Positions 1 to 9,212 of a stretch of DNA of 64,000 nt are shown piece by piece. The stretch comes from Sneathiella marina. GTDB taxonomy: Bacteria; Pseudomonadota; Alphaproteobacteria; Sneathiellales; Sneathiellaceae. The stretch covers positions 3,833,501-3,897,500 of the forward strand of contig NZ_CP098747.1 in NCBI RefSeq assembly GCF_023746535.1, read 5' to 3'. The stretch's first letter is position 1. Each line of letters opens with the position of its first letter. The notes under the pieces were generated by a model that searched no databases, was not told the DNA's origin, and saw only the letters and a program-made list of their open reading frames with translations. The position numbers were made by a program, and so were the translations under genes.

Positions 1-17
1 CACCCTATGACCGATAG

Positions 18-1724
18 ATGACTGCGACGAGCATCATAAAAGCAGCCCGAAAACCTTTGAAACGGTTTTTTACAGTCGGCCGTTTGCGTCTGGTGAGCGG
101 ACTGGTACTGATGGTGTTTCTTACCGGTCACCTACTCAATCATTCTTTGGGGCTTATTTCACTTAATGCCATGGAAATCGGCAGGGTAGTCTTTCTTGAC
201 ATCTGGCGGAGCCTGCCGGGAACCATTCTGCTGATCGCCGCGATTGCCGTTCATATGATCTTGGTGTTTGCCAAGATGCTATCAATCCATTCCTATCGTC
301 GGCTACCTGCCCGTGAAATCATACAGATCGTCATGGGCTTCGCCATACCACCCCTGATCCTTTTACATATTGTCGGCACCCGGGTTGTGCATGAGATTTA
401 CGGCATAGATGACAGCTACGCCTTCGTATTGTTCAGCCTGTGGGTCGCCACGCCGCTGCAAGCCCTGTTGCAAAGCGCGGCCTTGATTTTCGCCTGGGTG
501 CATGGCTGCCTTGGCGTCCATTTCTGGTTACGGTTGAAGCCATGGTACAGCTCAGCGTTCCCGATCTTATACAGTCTCTCCCTAGCATTACCGATACTGG
601 CGCTAACAGGATTTATCAATGGCGCCAACGAAGTAGAAGATCTGTTTTCAGATGCCGCCTGGAGAACTGCTTTTTTTGCGGAAATGAACCTGCCAGAGGG
701 CCTGGTCGGTTGGGCATATGGGATCCGCGACCAAGGGCTGCGCCTTATGATCGTCGGCCTGGTCCTGTTGGGGGCAAGCCGATTATTCTGGATCGCTCAT
801 TTTAAGCGAAAGAAGCTGATTACGGTTTCCTACCCGGATGGTAAAACCGTTTCCGCACCTCCTGGAATTACTGTTCTCGAGGCAAGCAACCTTGGTAATA
901 TTCCACATGCTTCTGTTTGTGGCGGGCGGGGTCGTTGCTCAACTTGCCGGATCAGAGTCATTGAGGGAGAAATGGATCTGGAACCGCCAAGCGAACGAGA
1001 AGCTGCGGTTCTTAAGCGCGTCGGTGCCGTTGACGGGACCCGGCTCGCCTGTCAGGTAAAACCTGCCACGGATATCTCCGTGGTCCCGCTCCTTCCCGCC
1101 AAATCCACGCCGCAGCAGGGATTTAATCAGCCAGGCTATCTGCATGGGCAGGAAAAGGAAATTGCCATCCTGTTTGCTGACTTAAGGTCCTTTACCAAAT
1201 TCTCAGAACAAAAACTTCCTTATGACGTTGTTTTCGTGATCAACCAGTATTTTCGTCACATGGGAGAAGCGATTGAAGCGAGCGGCGGCCATCTTGACAA
1301 GTTTATTGGTGACGGTGTGATGGCCTTGTTCGGGTTAGACGACACTCCTGAAATCGCAAGCCAGAAAGCACTTGATGCCGCAATGGCCATGGCAGCCGAG
1401 CTTGAGATAATGAACAGCAACCTTAAGTCCGACTTACCCAGCCCTCTTCGAATCGGGATTGGACTGCATTTGGGTCAAGTAATTGTCGGCAAGATGGGGT
1501 ATGGCAACGCCACCTCCATCACAGCCATTGGTGACGCGGTCAATACGGCAAGCCGTCTTGAAACCATGAACAAAGAATTTTCAAGCCAGCTTATATTCTC
1601 GAGCGAGCTCGCCAAACGATCCGGTCGAGATTTTTCCAATATACGTTCTGAAGAAGTGATGGTGCGCGGTCGCGAAGAGACCATCGCAATCTACGTAGTA
1701 GAAGACGCCAAAATCATGACCTAA
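18..1724 (+). CDS. Membrane adenylate cyclase with heme-anchor-like and [2Fe-2S] ferredoxin domains
   Basis: Predicted class III cyclase making cAMP from ATP at the inner membrane. Residues about 20-260 form a multi-helix membrane region rich in intramembrane histidines (H38, H41, H79, H117, H125, H162, H168), resembling the cytochrome b anchor of succinate dehydrogenase. Residues about 268-360 are a ferredoxin domain with C301, C307, C310 and C345, the usual 2Fe-2S spacing. Residues about 380-565 are the cyclase domain: metal ligands D388 and D432, K428 and D506 as adenine-selecting residues, and N509 and R513 for the transition state. The same architecture is known in rhizobial CyaC, a quinone/redox-responsive cyclase. 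The ATG sits in an ATGA overlap with a possible stop of an upstream frame, so it may be the last gene of an operon. Redox control here is inferred. Confidence 0.9.
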   Translation: MTATSIIKAARKPLKRFFTVGRLRLVSGLVLMVFLTGHLLNHSLGLISLNAMEIGRVVFLDIWRSLPGTILLIAAIAVHMILVFAKMLSIHSYRRLPAREIIQIVMGFAIPPLILLHIVGTRVVHEIYGIDDSYAFVLFSLWVATPLQALLQSAALIFAWVHGCLGVHFWLRLKPWYSSAFPILYSLSLALPILALTGFINGANEVEDLFSDAAWRTAFFAEMNLPEGLVGWAYGIRDQGLRLMIVGLVLLGASRLFWIAHFKRKKLITVSYPDGKTVSAPPGITVLEASNLGNIPHASVCGGRGRCSTCRIRVIEGEMDLEPPSEREAAVLKRVGAVDGTRLACQVKPATDISVVPLLPAKSTPQQGFNQPGYLHGQEKEIAILFADLRSFTKFSEQKLPYDVVFVINQYFRHMGEAIEASGGHLDKFIGDGVMALFGLDDTPEIASQKALDAAMAMAAELEIMNSNLKSDLPSPLRIGIGLHLGQVIVGKMGYGNATSITAIGDAVNTASRLETMNKEFSSQLIFSSELAKRSGRDFSNIRSEEVMVRGREETIAIYVVEDAKIMT

Positions 1725-1751
1725 CGTCGCTAAAATAACGAACGCTGGAGG

Positions 1752-2135
1752 CTACATGCCGCGGGCCATGCTTCCTTCCTTGATTTTCTGGCCGCCCATA
1801 ATATGCACATGAAAATGTGGAACCAGCTGACCGGCGTTTGGCCCGTTATTGGAGACTACTCTGTACCCGTTCTCATCAAGACCGAGGTTTCGGGCAATTT
1901 CACCGACTTTTTTAAAGAAATTCCCTATTTCCTCGGCCGTTCCATTTGCGGAAAAATCATCCATATCCACATAAGGACGTTTTGGAATAACCAAAACATG
2001 TATCGGTGTCTTCGGGGCTATGTCGTTGAAAGCGAGAATACTCTCGTCTTCAAATACAGTTGCATTAGGAATTTCTCCGCGTAGTATTTTTGCAAAAATA
2101 TTTTCGTCGTCATAAGCCATTTTTATATCTTTCAT
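1752..2135 (-). CDS. HIT family nucleotide-binding hydrolase (Hint-like)
   Basis: Small histidine-triad protein of the Hint branch, a family that hydrolyses nucleoside phosphoramidates and acyl-AMP compounds in the cytosol. The signature H107-F-H109-V-H111 lies near the C-terminus, with the conserved N-terminal IFAKILRGEIP stretch and the central PxTPxHxLVIPK stretch. The start overlaps the hisE stop as ATGA; a second ATG six codons later (MAYDD) is the more usual family start, giving 121 residues. It is the last gene of the his operon, and hisE-HIT adjacency is common in alphaproteobacteria. The physiological substrate cannot be read from sequence. Confidence 0.92.
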   Translation of the reverse strand: MKDIKMAYDDENIFAKILRGEIPNATVFEDESILAFNDIAPKTPIHVLVIPKRPYVDMDDFSANGTAEEIGNFFKKVGEIARNLGLDENGYRVVSNNGPNAGQLVPHFHVHIMGGQKIKEGSMARGM

Positions 2136-2461
2136 TTCGTCGAACGAGCTGCTTTTTCGGCCAAACCCGACAAACCTTCCCGATCCGCCAATCTGGCATA
2201 TATTTCTGCAGGATCAACCCCGGCATCCGCCCACAGAACACACAAATGATAGAGTAAATCCGCACTTTCTGAAATAATCTCTTCCCGATCCTTCAAGACC
2301 GCCCCGATGGCGAGTTCAACAGCTTCCTCGCCGACCTTCTGAGCTATTTTTTTCGACCCTTTACTATATAGCTTTGCCGTATAAGAGCTGTTTGGGTCCG
2401 CACCCTTCCGACTTAAAACCGTCGCATGGAGTCTATCGAGTATATGGGCACCATTTGACAT
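2132..2461 (-). CDS. hisE: Phosphoribosyl-ATP pyrophosphatase
   Basis: Second step of histidine synthesis: hydrolysis of phosphoribosyl-ATP to phosphoribosyl-AMP and pyrophosphate. The 109-residue protein has the MazG-like all-helical fold signature: KVGEEAVEL at 42-50 and a downstream SESADLLYHL segment providing the acidic Mg2+ ligands. Length matches stand-alone HisE rather than the HisIE fusion, and no hisI is in the window. It follows hisF by 9 bases and overlaps the HIT gene by 4, so it is translated from the same leftward mRNA. Confidence 0.95.
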   Translation of the reverse strand: MSNGAHILDRLHATVLSRKGADPNSSYTAKLYSKGSKKIAQKVGEEAVELAIGAVLKDREEIISESADLLYHLCVLWADAGVDPAEIYARLADREGLSGLAEKAARSTK

Positions 2462-2470
2462 TTTTGCCTC

Positions 2471-3229
2471 CTAGAGTCGAACCGCAATGCCGGCATCTTG
2501 CATTGCCTGCTTTGCTTCACCAATAGTAAATTCACCAAAATGGAAGATAGATGCCGCCAACACAGCCGTTGCATGTCCTTCCCGAATGCCTTCTGCCAAA
2601 TGATCGAGTGTCCCCACGCCGCCAGAGGCAATCACCGGGACAGAAACAGCATCAGCAATCGCGCTCGTCAAAGGAATATTAAACCCCGAGCGCGTCCCAT
2701 CCCTGTCCATTGATGTCAAAAGTATTTCACCCGCACCGTATTCAGCCATACGCTGCGCCCACTCTACGGCGTCAATCCCTGTTTCTTCTCGACCACCGTG
2801 AGTAAAGATCTCAAATTTTCCTGGCTTCGTTTGTTTGGCATCGATGGCAACAACAATACATTGATTGCCAAACTGCATGGCCGCCTCACGGACCAGTTCC
2901 GGACGGGTTACAGCCGCACTATTAATGGATACCTTGTCGGCGCCAGCCAATAATAATTTTCGGACATCTTCCACTTGCCGGACACCGCCGCCGACTGTGA
3001 GCGGCATAAAACATTGTTCCGCTGTGCGATTTACCACATCATAAATTGTATCACGGTTGTCAGACGTCGCCGTGATATCCAGAAAACACAGCTCATCTGC
3101 ACCCTGGGCATCATATATTCGAGCCTGCTCAACAGGATCACCGGCGTCAATCAGATCTACAAAATTGACGCCTTTTACCACCCGGCCATCTTTGACGTCC
3201 AGACAGGGTATAACCCGAGATTTAAGCAT
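2471..3229 (-). CDS. hisF: Imidazole glycerol phosphate synthase, cyclase subunit
   Basis: Cyclase half of IGP synthase; uses ammonia supplied by HisH to convert PRFAR to imidazole glycerol phosphate plus AICAR. TIM barrel of 252 residues with the catalytic aspartates D11 (in IPCLDV) and D130 (in VVAIDAK), and phosphate-binding loops at TVGGG and IASGGVG. I start it at the ATG at 3229 ([12 protein letters not shown]), which overlaps the hisA end by 8 bases; the open frame continues 27 codons upstream inside hisA, but those residues have no counterpart in HisF. Partner hisH lies two genes upstream. Confidence 0.96.
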   Translation of the reverse strand: MLKSRVIPCLDVKDGRVVKGVNFVDLIDAGDPVEQARIYDAQGADELCFLDITATSDNRDTIYDVVNRTAEQCFMPLTVGGGVRQVEDVRKLLLAGADKVSINSAAVTRPELVREAAMQFGNQCIVVAIDAKQTKPGKFEIFTHGGREETGIDAVEWAQRMAEYGAGEILLTSMDRDGTRSGFNIPLTSAIADAVSVPVIASGGVGTLDHLAEGIREGHATAVLAASIFHFGEFTIGEAKQAMQDAGIAVRL

Positions 3230-3956
3230 GTTCACCCCGGACAAGCGCCATCGCTTCACCTGGGTCAATCCGGCCATCATACAGGGCCCTACCAATAATA
3301 ACGCCTTCAATACCGCTATCTGTATGGGTTAAGAGACCTTCAATATCAGCGATAGAAGCCACCCCGCCGGATGCGATAACCGGAATATTTATTGCATCGG
3401 CCAAAGCACGTGTTGCTTCCAGATTGACGCCTTGCAATGCGCCATCTCGATCAATATCGGTATAGATTATAGCTTCAACGCCAACATCTTCAAATTTCCG
3501 GGCGAGGTCGAGGGCGGTTGTTTCGCTCGTCTCCGCCCATCCTTCAACGGCAACGCGACCGTCTCGCGCGTCAATACCAACAGCAATATGGCCAGGAAAG
3601 GCCCTACAAGCGTCAACAACCATCGCTGGATCACGAAGCGCTACAGTGCCCAAAATCACTCGTTTGAGGCCTTTTTGCAGCCACATATCAATCGTCGCAA
3701 GATCTCGAATTCCACCGCCCAGCTGAACGGGAACATCCGTCGCGGACAATATATTTTCGACAGCTGACGCATTAACGGGTTTACCCTCAAAGGCCCCATT
3801 TAGGTCAACCAGATGCAACCGGTTGAAACCTGCATCCTTGAAACTGCGCGCCTGGTCGGCTGGATCATTGTTGAATATGGTTGCGGCGTCCATTTCACCC
3901 CGCAATAATCGCACACAGTTTCCGTCCTTTAGATCAATAGCTGGATAAATATTCAT
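3222..3956 (-). CDS. hisA: ProFAR isomerase
   Basis: Isomerises ProFAR to PRFAR by an Amadori rearrangement, feeding HisF/HisH. The 244-residue TIM barrel carries the paired catalytic aspartates D8 (MNIYPAID) and D129 (AVGIDA) and the phosphate loops at QLGGGI and IASGGV, mirroring HisF, its evolutionary relative. Its stop overlaps the hisF start by 8 bases and its start overlaps the acetyltransferase stop by 4, indicating translational coupling. Confidence 0.96.
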   Translation of the reverse strand: MNIYPAIDLKDGNCVRLLRGEMDAATIFNNDPADQARSFKDAGFNRLHLVDLNGAFEGKPVNASAVENILSATDVPVQLGGGIRDLATIDMWLQKGLKRVILGTVALRDPAMVVDACRAFPGHIAVGIDARDGRVAVEGWAETSETTALDLARKFEDVGVEAIIYTDIDRDGALQGVNLEATRALADAINIPVIASGGVASIADIEGLLTHTDSGIEGVIIGRALYDGRIDPGEAMALVRGEHA

Positions 3957-4507
3957 GCTGGCTCGACCATCCCGAGATCTTTTTTATAGTAATAGCCATC
4001 GACAAATTTTACACCGTTCCATGCATATTTTTCTTTGACCGCCCAGCGTTCATACCCATTATTTTCCAGCAAGGATATTGCTGCGGATTGAGTCTCACGT
4101 ACATCAACCTCCAGGATTTTGAAATCCTGTGCAATGGCACTTTGCTCAATAACCGCCAACAGCCCTATGGCCAAACCGTGCCCTCGCGCGTAGGGGGCAA
4201 TAAAAAATGTCGCGACTTGAGCAATATGCCCACTCGCTTCATTGTTTGAAAATGGCTTCACCAGTTGACCCGACCCGACAATCCGACCTTCAAAGCGGGC
4301 GCAATAAAGCTCTCGAACGGGAACAATCAGAACCCCTTTCCAGAAAGCTTCCTGAACGGCACGCCGTGGCGGCGTTAGCCAACCAAATCCATTTCCATCG
4401 ATAATGGCCTGGTCTGCGGCATCACATAGATCATCGAGATCTGACTGCTCAAATTCATTTATTGTTTCAATAACTGGCTGGCTGATTGTTCTGCTATTCT
4501 CAGACAT
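3953..4507 (-). CDS. GNAT family acetyltransferase inside the his operon
   Basis: A 184-residue GCN5-related N-acetyltransferase. The acetyl-CoA pyrophosphate loop is at R108-G-H-G-L-A113, preceded by the beta-strand [10 protein letters not shown] and followed by the C-terminal NNGYERW segment found in many GNATs. It sits directly between hisH (0-base gap) and hisA (4-base overlap), so it must be co-translated with the pathway. Its acceptor substrate is unknown: a histidine intermediate, an amino acid or a protein are all possible. No signal peptide or membrane helix is seen. Confidence 0.88.
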   Translation of the reverse strand: MSENSRTISQPVIETINEFEQSDLDDLCDAADQAIIDGNGFGWLTPPRRAVQEAFWKGVLIVPVRELYCARFEGRIVGSGQLVKPFSNNEASGHIAQVATFFIAPYARGHGLAIGLLAVIEQSAIAQDFKILEVDVRETQSAAISLLENNGYERWAVKEKYAWNGVKFVDGYYYKKDLGMVEPA

Positions 4508-5149
4508 TTAGGGCTTCCATTTCAGAAAATTGGTAATCAAGGTGAGTCCTGTTTCCTGGCTTTTCTCGGGGTGAAATTGAGTTCCAATCATATTATCGCG
4601 TCCAATAATCGCTGTCACGTCACCACCGTATTCAACGCGTGCCAAAACATGCCCCGGGTTTGCAGTGGTCATTTGGTAACTATGCACAAAATACGTATGT
4701 TGGCCGTTTTCCATACCGTCAAAGAGTGGGTGTGTCGACTGAAGTGAAAGTTCATTCCAACCCATATGCGGAATTTTCAAGGAAGGATCCGTCGGGGCAA
4801 GTTTGACGACATCACCGGCAATCCAATCGAAACCCTCGGTTACCCCATATTCGATTCCCCGCGTTGCCATTAGCTGCATACCTACGCAAATACCGAAAAA
4901 CGGCCTGCCTTTTTCTATAACGGCATCAACCAGGGCTTCTTCCATACCCCTTACTGCATTCAGGCCAGATTTACAGGCTTTAAAAGCCCCAACACCCGGA
5001 AGGACAATTCGATCCGCGTGACGAACCCTGCTAGGGTCGCGTGTCACCACGATTTCCATGTCAAGGTCCGCTTCACTGACGGATCGCTCAAACGCTTTCG
5101 CGGCAGATCGCAAATTGCCCGAACCGTAATCAATTATTACTGTTTCCAT
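4508..5149 (-). CDS. hisH: Imidazole glycerol phosphate synthase, glutamine amidotransferase subunit
   Basis: Class I glutaminase that supplies ammonia to HisF. Catalytic triad visible: nucleophile C88 in FFGICVGMQ, then H193 and E195 in TQFHPEKS; the oxyanion region PGVGAF is at 51-56. Its 213 residues match the family. The stop abuts the acetyltransferase start. A 104-base gap separates it from hisB, in which I see no gene. Confidence 0.96.
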   Translation of the reverse strand: METVIIDYGSGNLRSAAKAFERSVSEADLDMEIVVTRDPSRVRHADRIVLPGVGAFKACKSGLNAVRGMEEALVDAVIEKGRPFFGICVGMQLMATRGIEYGVTEGFDWIAGDVVKLAPTDPSLKIPHMGWNELSLQSTHPLFDGMENGQHTYFVHSYQMTTANPGHVLARVEYGGDVTAIIGRDNMIGTQFHPEKSQETGLTLITNFLKWKP

Positions 5150-5253
5150 AATAAACTTAATTCCGCAAATAGATCACTACAATGATCCCAATTTTGGCTG
5201 AGAATCAAAAGAATCACGCCTGTCCAGAGTGCATAAAATCGAGACGATATAAT

Positions 5254-5853
5254 TTACAGGCTTCCGCCCAGCACACCTTTGGTCGACGGGACAGCATCAG
5301 ATCGGCGAGCATCAATTTCCACCGCATCTCGCAAGGACCGGGCCAAAGCCTTGAAACAACTCTCGATAATATGGTGATTGTTTTCACCGTAGAGATTTTC
5401 AACATGCAAAGTAATACCAGCCGCCTGCGCAAAGGCTTGGAACCACTCTTTAAACAACTCGGTGTCCATGTCGCCTAGTTTATCCCGGCTAAACGCGACG
5501 TTCCAGATAAGATACGGGCGATTTGATACATCGAGGGCAACCCTTGTCAGCGTTTCATCCATGGGGATGAGCGCGGAAGCATACCGACGAATTCCCTTCA
5601 AATCCCCAATCGCCTGCGAAAACGCTTCGCCTATGGCGATACCTGTATCTTCTGTCGTATGATGGAAATCAATATGAAGATCACCGGTTGCCCGGACTTT
5701 AAGATCCATCAGACTATGGCGCGATAGTTGCTCCAGCATATGATCAAGAAAGCCTATACCAGTCTGGACATCATAGGTTCCCGTACCATCAAGATCCAAC
5801 CAAACCTCAATCTCGGTCTCTTTTGTTGCCCGTTTTACACTACCTTCACGCAT
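5254..5853 (-). CDS. hisB: Imidazoleglycerol-phosphate dehydratase
   Basis: Dehydrates imidazole glycerol phosphate to imidazole acetol phosphate. At 199 residues it is the monofunctional form without a histidinol phosphatase domain. The Mn-binding histidine motifs are present: [18 protein letters not shown] in the first half and NNHHIIES in the second, plus [13 protein letters not shown] good Shine-Dalgarno sequence (GGAAGGAT on the minus strand) precedes the ATG at 5853. It is the first clear his gene of the leftward operon; hisG, hisD, hisC and hisI are not in the window. Confidence 0.96.
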   Translation of the reverse strand: MREGSVKRATKETEIEVWLDLDGTGTYDVQTGIGFLDHMLEQLSRHSLMDLKVRATGDLHIDFHHTTEDTGIAIGEAFSQAIGDLKGIRRYASALIPMDETLTRVALDVSNRPYLIWNVAFSRDKLGDMDTELFKEWFQAFAQAAGITLHVENLYGENNHHIIESCFKALARSLRDAVEIDARRSDAVPSTKGVLGGSL

Positions 5854-5897
5854 AACTTATCCTTCCAGGCCATCAATCATTCCGAACCTTTGGCGAC

Positions 5898-5926
5898 GAT
5901 ATAGCAGTATCAGGACAGAATTCCAA
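5898..5926 (-). promoter_or_regulatory. Candidate promoter of the his operon
   Basis: On the minus strand a TTGGAA box (5926-5921) and a TATATC box (5903-5898) are 17 bases apart, about 45 bases upstream of hisB. Both match four of six positions of the sigma-70 consensus. No histidine-rich leader peptide or attenuator was recognised. Confidence 0.4.
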
Positions 5927-5960
5927 GCAATAGAGAGATTTTGCAGTCAATGTGCCTGCC

Positions 5961-6236
5961 TTAGATGAGGATCTCTTCTTTCTCCTTCGTTCCAAACGAG
6001 CCAGCACTTCCTGCACCATCGGAATGATTGTCCTGTGTACCTGCTGTAGAGGCGTCCCTTTTGATCAATTTTTCGGCGAGATTCAGCGCAAATTCTATTC
6101 GCTCTGCTAGCTCTTCGAGCTCTTTGTACCTGTCATTTTGTGCATCTACCAAAATATAACTAAGTATTTCAAAAATCGCGCGAAGATTAGAGGCGCTATC
6201 TTCTTCAAGGCCGGTTCGGTTATCCGGGTTATTCAT
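5961..6236 (-). CDS. Small helical protein of unknown function
   Basis: I do not recognise this 91-residue protein. Residues about 15-60 are charged and predicted helical, including a Glu/Leu-rich amphipathic stretch (ELEELAERIEFALNLAEKL). The C-terminal 30 residues are Gly/Ser/Asp-rich and probably disordered. There is no signal peptide, membrane helix or cysteine. It lies upstream of hisB on the same strand, 107 bases away, and divergent from hslV. The frame is open with an ATG at 6236, but coding status rests on length, orientation and composition only. Confidence 0.6.
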   Translation of the reverse strand: MNNPDNRTGLEEDSASNLRAIFEILSYILVDAQNDRYKELEELAERIEFALNLAEKLIKRDASTAGTQDNHSDGAGSAGSFGTKEKEEILI

Positions 6237-6351
6237 CGAAACTTTCCCTCCAAATCATGGTCATTACCGAAATAAGGACGCGCTCCATCAGTAAATGTGA
6301 ACTTCCTATTGGTGAAAAGTAGATGTTTATGCCGGGTTGGCGCCTTTGCAT

Positions 6352-6381
6352 CTTGACCCTCGCGTTAAAATGGTTACATCG
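6352..6381 (+). promoter_or_regulatory. Possible hslVU promoter
   Basis: A CTTGACC box (6352-6358) is followed 15-17 bases later by GTTACATC (6373-6380). The CTTG-type -35 fits alphaproteobacterial RpoH or sigma-70 promoters; the -10 is a weak match to either. hslVU is a heat-shock operon in most proteobacteria, which motivates the call. Confidence 0.3.
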
Positions 6382-6419
6382 TCTTGGACGAGTAAATGAA
6401 CTTAACAAAAGAAATAATC

Positions 6420-6980
6420 ATGTCTGAAAATCCACCAAGCTGGCGCGGAACAACCATTTTATCGGTTCGTAAGAACGGAACTGTCGTTGTCGCCGGAGAT
6501 GGCCAGGTTTCTCTCGGTCAAACTGTCATCAAAGGAAATGCCCGTAAAGTGCGCCGTATTGGCGCCGCTCAGGATGTTATTGTCGGTTTTGCCGGCGCGA
6601 CAGCAGATGCGTTTACGTTGTTTGAGCGCCTGGAAGGAAAGCTGGAGCAGCATCCGGGAAACTTGACCCGTGCCTGCGTTGAACTCGCAAAGGATTGGCG
6701 CACGGATAAATATCTGCGCCGTTTGGAAGCAATGATGGCTGTAGCAGATGCCACCACATCCTTGATTCTGACCGGCAACGGAGATGTTCTGGAGCCGGAA
6801 GATGGTATTATCGCCATTGGTTCCGGAGGCAACTTTGCGTTGGCCGCCGCCAGAGCGTTGGTTGACCTTGATGATATGGAAGCCGAGGATATTGCAAGAA
6901 GATCCCTGAAAATTGCTGCAGAAATCTGCGTCTATACGAACGAAAATTTAATTGTTGAAAGTATCCAAAATAATGTCTGA
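6420..6980 (+). CDS. hslV: ATP-dependent protease HslVU, peptidase subunit
   Basis: Proteasome-like threonine peptidase forming a double hexameric ring capped by HslU. The conserved core begins [12 protein letters not shown]11 after the short N-terminal segment should become the catalytic N-terminal threonine once that segment is removed. AGDGQVSLG and the AIGSGG loop are intact. I prefer the ATG at 6420 (MSENPP); an in-frame ATG at 6396 preceded by GGACGAG would add eight residues and cannot be excluded. The stop overlaps the hslU start by 8 bases, ensuring paired synthesis. Confidence 0.95.
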   Translation: MSENPPSWRGTTILSVRKNGTVVVAGDGQVSLGQTVIKGNARKVRRIGAAQDVIVGFAGATADAFTLFERLEGKLEQHPGNLTRACVELAKDWRTDKYLRRLEAMMAVADATTSLILTGNGDVLEPEDGIIAIGSGGNFALAAARALVDLDDMEAEDIARRSLKIAAEICVYTNENLIVESIQNNV

Positions 6981-8283
6981 CTTATCACCACGTGAAATAG
7001 TTTATGAACTAGATCGCCATATCATTGGACAGGCTGACGCGAAACGGTCCGTTTCGATTGCTTTGCGTAATCGCTGGCGCCGTCAGCAACTCCCTGAAGA
7101 CATGCGTGAAGAGGTGCTTCCAAAGAATATTTTGATGATCGGACCCACAGGTGTTGGTAAAACCGAAATTTCGCGGCGATTGGCAAAGCTTGCCCATGCG
7201 CCCTTTTTGAAAGTTGAAGCCACAAAATTCACTGAAGTCGGGTATGTTGGACGGGATGTCGAACAAATTGTGCGCGATCTTATTGAAATTGCCCTCAACA
7301 TGGTCCGCGATGATCAGCGGGAACAAGTTGTTGCCAAGGCAGAGCTTGCAGCTGAGGAACGTGTCCTCAATGCATTAGTCGGTGAAAAATCTTCGTCAGA
7401 TACCCGCCAAAAATTTCGCAAAATGCTGAGAGAAGGCGAGCTCGACGATAAGGAAATAGAGCTTGAGCTCCTTGATACCGGAAGCTCCGGAATGCCTACA
7501 TTTGATATTCCGGGAATGCCGGGCGCGCAAATGGGCATGCTCAATATCAACGACATGCTGGGTAAGTTAGGCGGTCCGCGGACGAAATCCCGTAAGCTAA
7601 CTGTCAAGGATAGCTACAAACTCCTGATCGACGAGGAAAGCGATAAGCTGCTGGATGAGGAAGGTGTCGTTCGCGAAGCTATTTCGCTTGTCGAAAATAA
7701 CGGAATTGTTTTTCTGGATGAGATCGACAAGATCTGTGCACGCAGTGATCGACAAGGGGCGGACGTCAGCCGCGAGGGTGTCCAACGCGATCTGCTGCCC
7801 CTTATTGAAGGAACAATTGTCAGCACCAAATACGGGACAATTCGAACCGATCATATCCTTTTTATCGCTTCCGGCGCATTTCATATCGCCAAACCCTCCG
7901 ATCTTCTGCCGGAACTTCAAGGCAGGCTTCCAATCCGCGTTGAGTTGCGGGCACTGACGAAAGAGGATTTCAAGCGCATTTTAACGGAGCCTGAAGCAAG
8001 CCTGATAAAACAGTATGTCGCTTTATTGGAAACAGAAGAAGTTGCTCTCAATTTCAAGGATGACGCCATCGAGGAGATTGCAACCATCTCCGCCGATGTC
8101 AACGCAGCTGTGGAGAACATCGGCGCCCGTAGGCTGCACACCGTTCTTGAACGCGTCCTGGAGGAAATCAGCTTTACGGCTTCTGACAAGAGCGGCGTAA
8201 CAGTAGATATTGACGCCGCTTACGTCCGAGAGCATTTAGGTGAATTGACAACAAACATGGATCTCTCGAAATTTATTCTCTAG
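6973..8283 (+). CDS. hslU: ATP-dependent protease HslVU, ATPase subunit
   Basis: AAA+ unfoldase that feeds substrates to HslV. The 436 residues from the ATG at 6973 ([10 protein letters not shown]) match the family. Walker A is G57-PTGVGKT64; the Walker B and sensor region is [10 protein letters not shown], followed by the LLPLIEG and [14 protein letters not shown] segments. An intermediate I-domain insert spans roughly residues 110-235. The C-terminus ends in LSKFIL, the tail that docks between HslV subunits to activate it. An upstream in-frame Met inside hslV is not used in homologues. Confidence 0.96.
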   Translation: MSDLSPREIVYELDRHIIGQADAKRSVSIALRNRWRRQQLPEDMREEVLPKNILMIGPTGVGKTEISRRLAKLAHAPFLKVEATKFTEVGYVGRDVEQIVRDLIEIALNMVRDDQREQVVAKAELAAEERVLNALVGEKSSSDTRQKFRKMLREGELDDKEIELELLDTGSSGMPTFDIPGMPGAQMGMLNINDMLGKLGGPRTKSRKLTVKDSYKLLIDEESDKLLDEEGVVREAISLVENNGIVFLDEIDKICARSDRQGADVSREGVQRDLLPLIEGTIVSTKYGTIRTDHILFIASGAFHIAKPSDLLPELQGRLPIRVELRALTKEDFKRILTEPEASLIKQYVALLETEEVALNFKDDAIEEIATISADVNAAVENIGARRLHTVLERVLEEISFTASDKSGVTVDIDAAYVREHLGELTTNMDLSKFIL

Positions 8284-8303
8284 GCGCTATATTCACATTG
8301 ACG

Positions 8304-8328
8304 CCGGATGGAAATGGTATCCATCCGG
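8304..8328 (+). terminator. Perfect 9-bp hairpin between convergent genes
   Basis: CCGGATGGA (8304-8312) pairs with TCCATCCGG (8320-8328) across a 7-base loop, 20 bases after the hslU stop and before the convergent crotonase stop. No T-run follows on either strand, so it may act as a bidirectional mRNA 3'-end stabiliser rather than a classic intrinsic terminator. Confidence 0.45.
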
Positions 8329-8348
8329 TAAAATCCATAAGGAAAAAT

Positions 8349-9104
8349 TCAGGTTCCAGTGAAATTTGCGACCCGTTTTTCTGCCAACGCCTGTCGCCCT
8401 TCCGTAAAATCATTGGATTGCAAACAGGCTTTTTGCGCGGCGCGGGCCTTTACCATATCAAGTTCCCCGCGAGCAATGTCGTTTAACGTCTCTTTCATTC
8501 CCCTTAAACTCAATGGTGCGAGTGACGATATTGAATCAGCCAATTGGGTTGTCCGCACATCCAATTCTGACGGATCAACCAGATAATCCAAAAAACCGAT
8601 GGCCTTTAATTCTTCTGCAGACATTTTTTCGCACGCCAGAAAAAACCGTTTCGCTGGACCAAGGCCAAGCCGTGCGACAGCCCGGGCCAGACCCGTTGGT
8701 GGGTAATGGATACCAATACGAGCTGGTGGAATAAAGCAGCTCATTCCAGTGACACCAATCCTAAAATCACAAGACATGGCTAAATCCGCACCCCCACCGT
8801 AAACACCCCCGTTCAATGCGCAAATCGTCGGAAAAGGAAGAGTTTCAACAATATTCGTCAGCATTTCCAAGGGGTTTTCATCAAAATTATAGCGCCCCAA
8901 TTCTCCAAGATCAGCGCCAGCGCAAAAGCTCTTCCCGGTTCCGGTGAGGATAGCGACCCGCAAGTCGGCATTATCCGTTTGCTTTTCCAGCGCCTCGCGT
9001 AACCCCATCATTGTCGTCGGTGATAGAATATTATGCTGTTCAGGATTATCCAGTCGCACTGTTAGAGTGGTATTTTCAACGTTGATATGAAAAGATGTGC
9101 TCAT
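8349..9104 (-). CDS. Enoyl-CoA hydratase/isomerase (crotonase) family protein
   Basis: A 251-residue crotonase-fold acyl-CoA enzyme. Both oxyanion-hole segments are present: SFCAGADL at 59-66 and GGVYGGGADLAMSCD at 99-113. In the segment that normally carries the first catalytic glutamate of hydratases (PE in xxPExxLG), this protein reads PPARIGIHYPP, so that acid appears to be missing; hydratase activity is therefore doubtful and an isomerase, thioesterase or other crotonase reaction is possible. It stands alone, convergent with hslU, and its pathway is unclear. Confidence 0.88.
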   Translation of the reverse strand: MSTSFHINVENTTLTVRLDNPEQHNILSPTTMMGLREALEKQTDNADLRVAILTGTGKSFCAGADLGELGRYNFDENPLEMLTNIVETLPFPTICALNGGVYGGGADLAMSCDFRIGVTGMSCFIPPARIGIHYPPTGLARAVARLGLGPAKRFFLACEKMSAEELKAIGFLDYLVDPSELDVRTTQLADSISSLAPLSLRGMKETLNDIARGELDMVKARAAQKACLQSNDFTEGRQALAEKRVANFTGT

Positions 9105-9212
9105 GGTCCGCGGTCCTGCTTTCTTATTATTAAGGTATTCGCTTGACCATATAAGGTTGAAAGAGAATGTACCACGAGAAATGAAATTCGGGTCGATTAA
9201 GGTTGAACAGTC

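Noticed and set aside
1-21. Short frame ending TGA at 19-21, overlapping the first cyclase ATG
   Set aside because: Only six codons are visible, so it may be the end of an upstream gene but cannot be supported as one.
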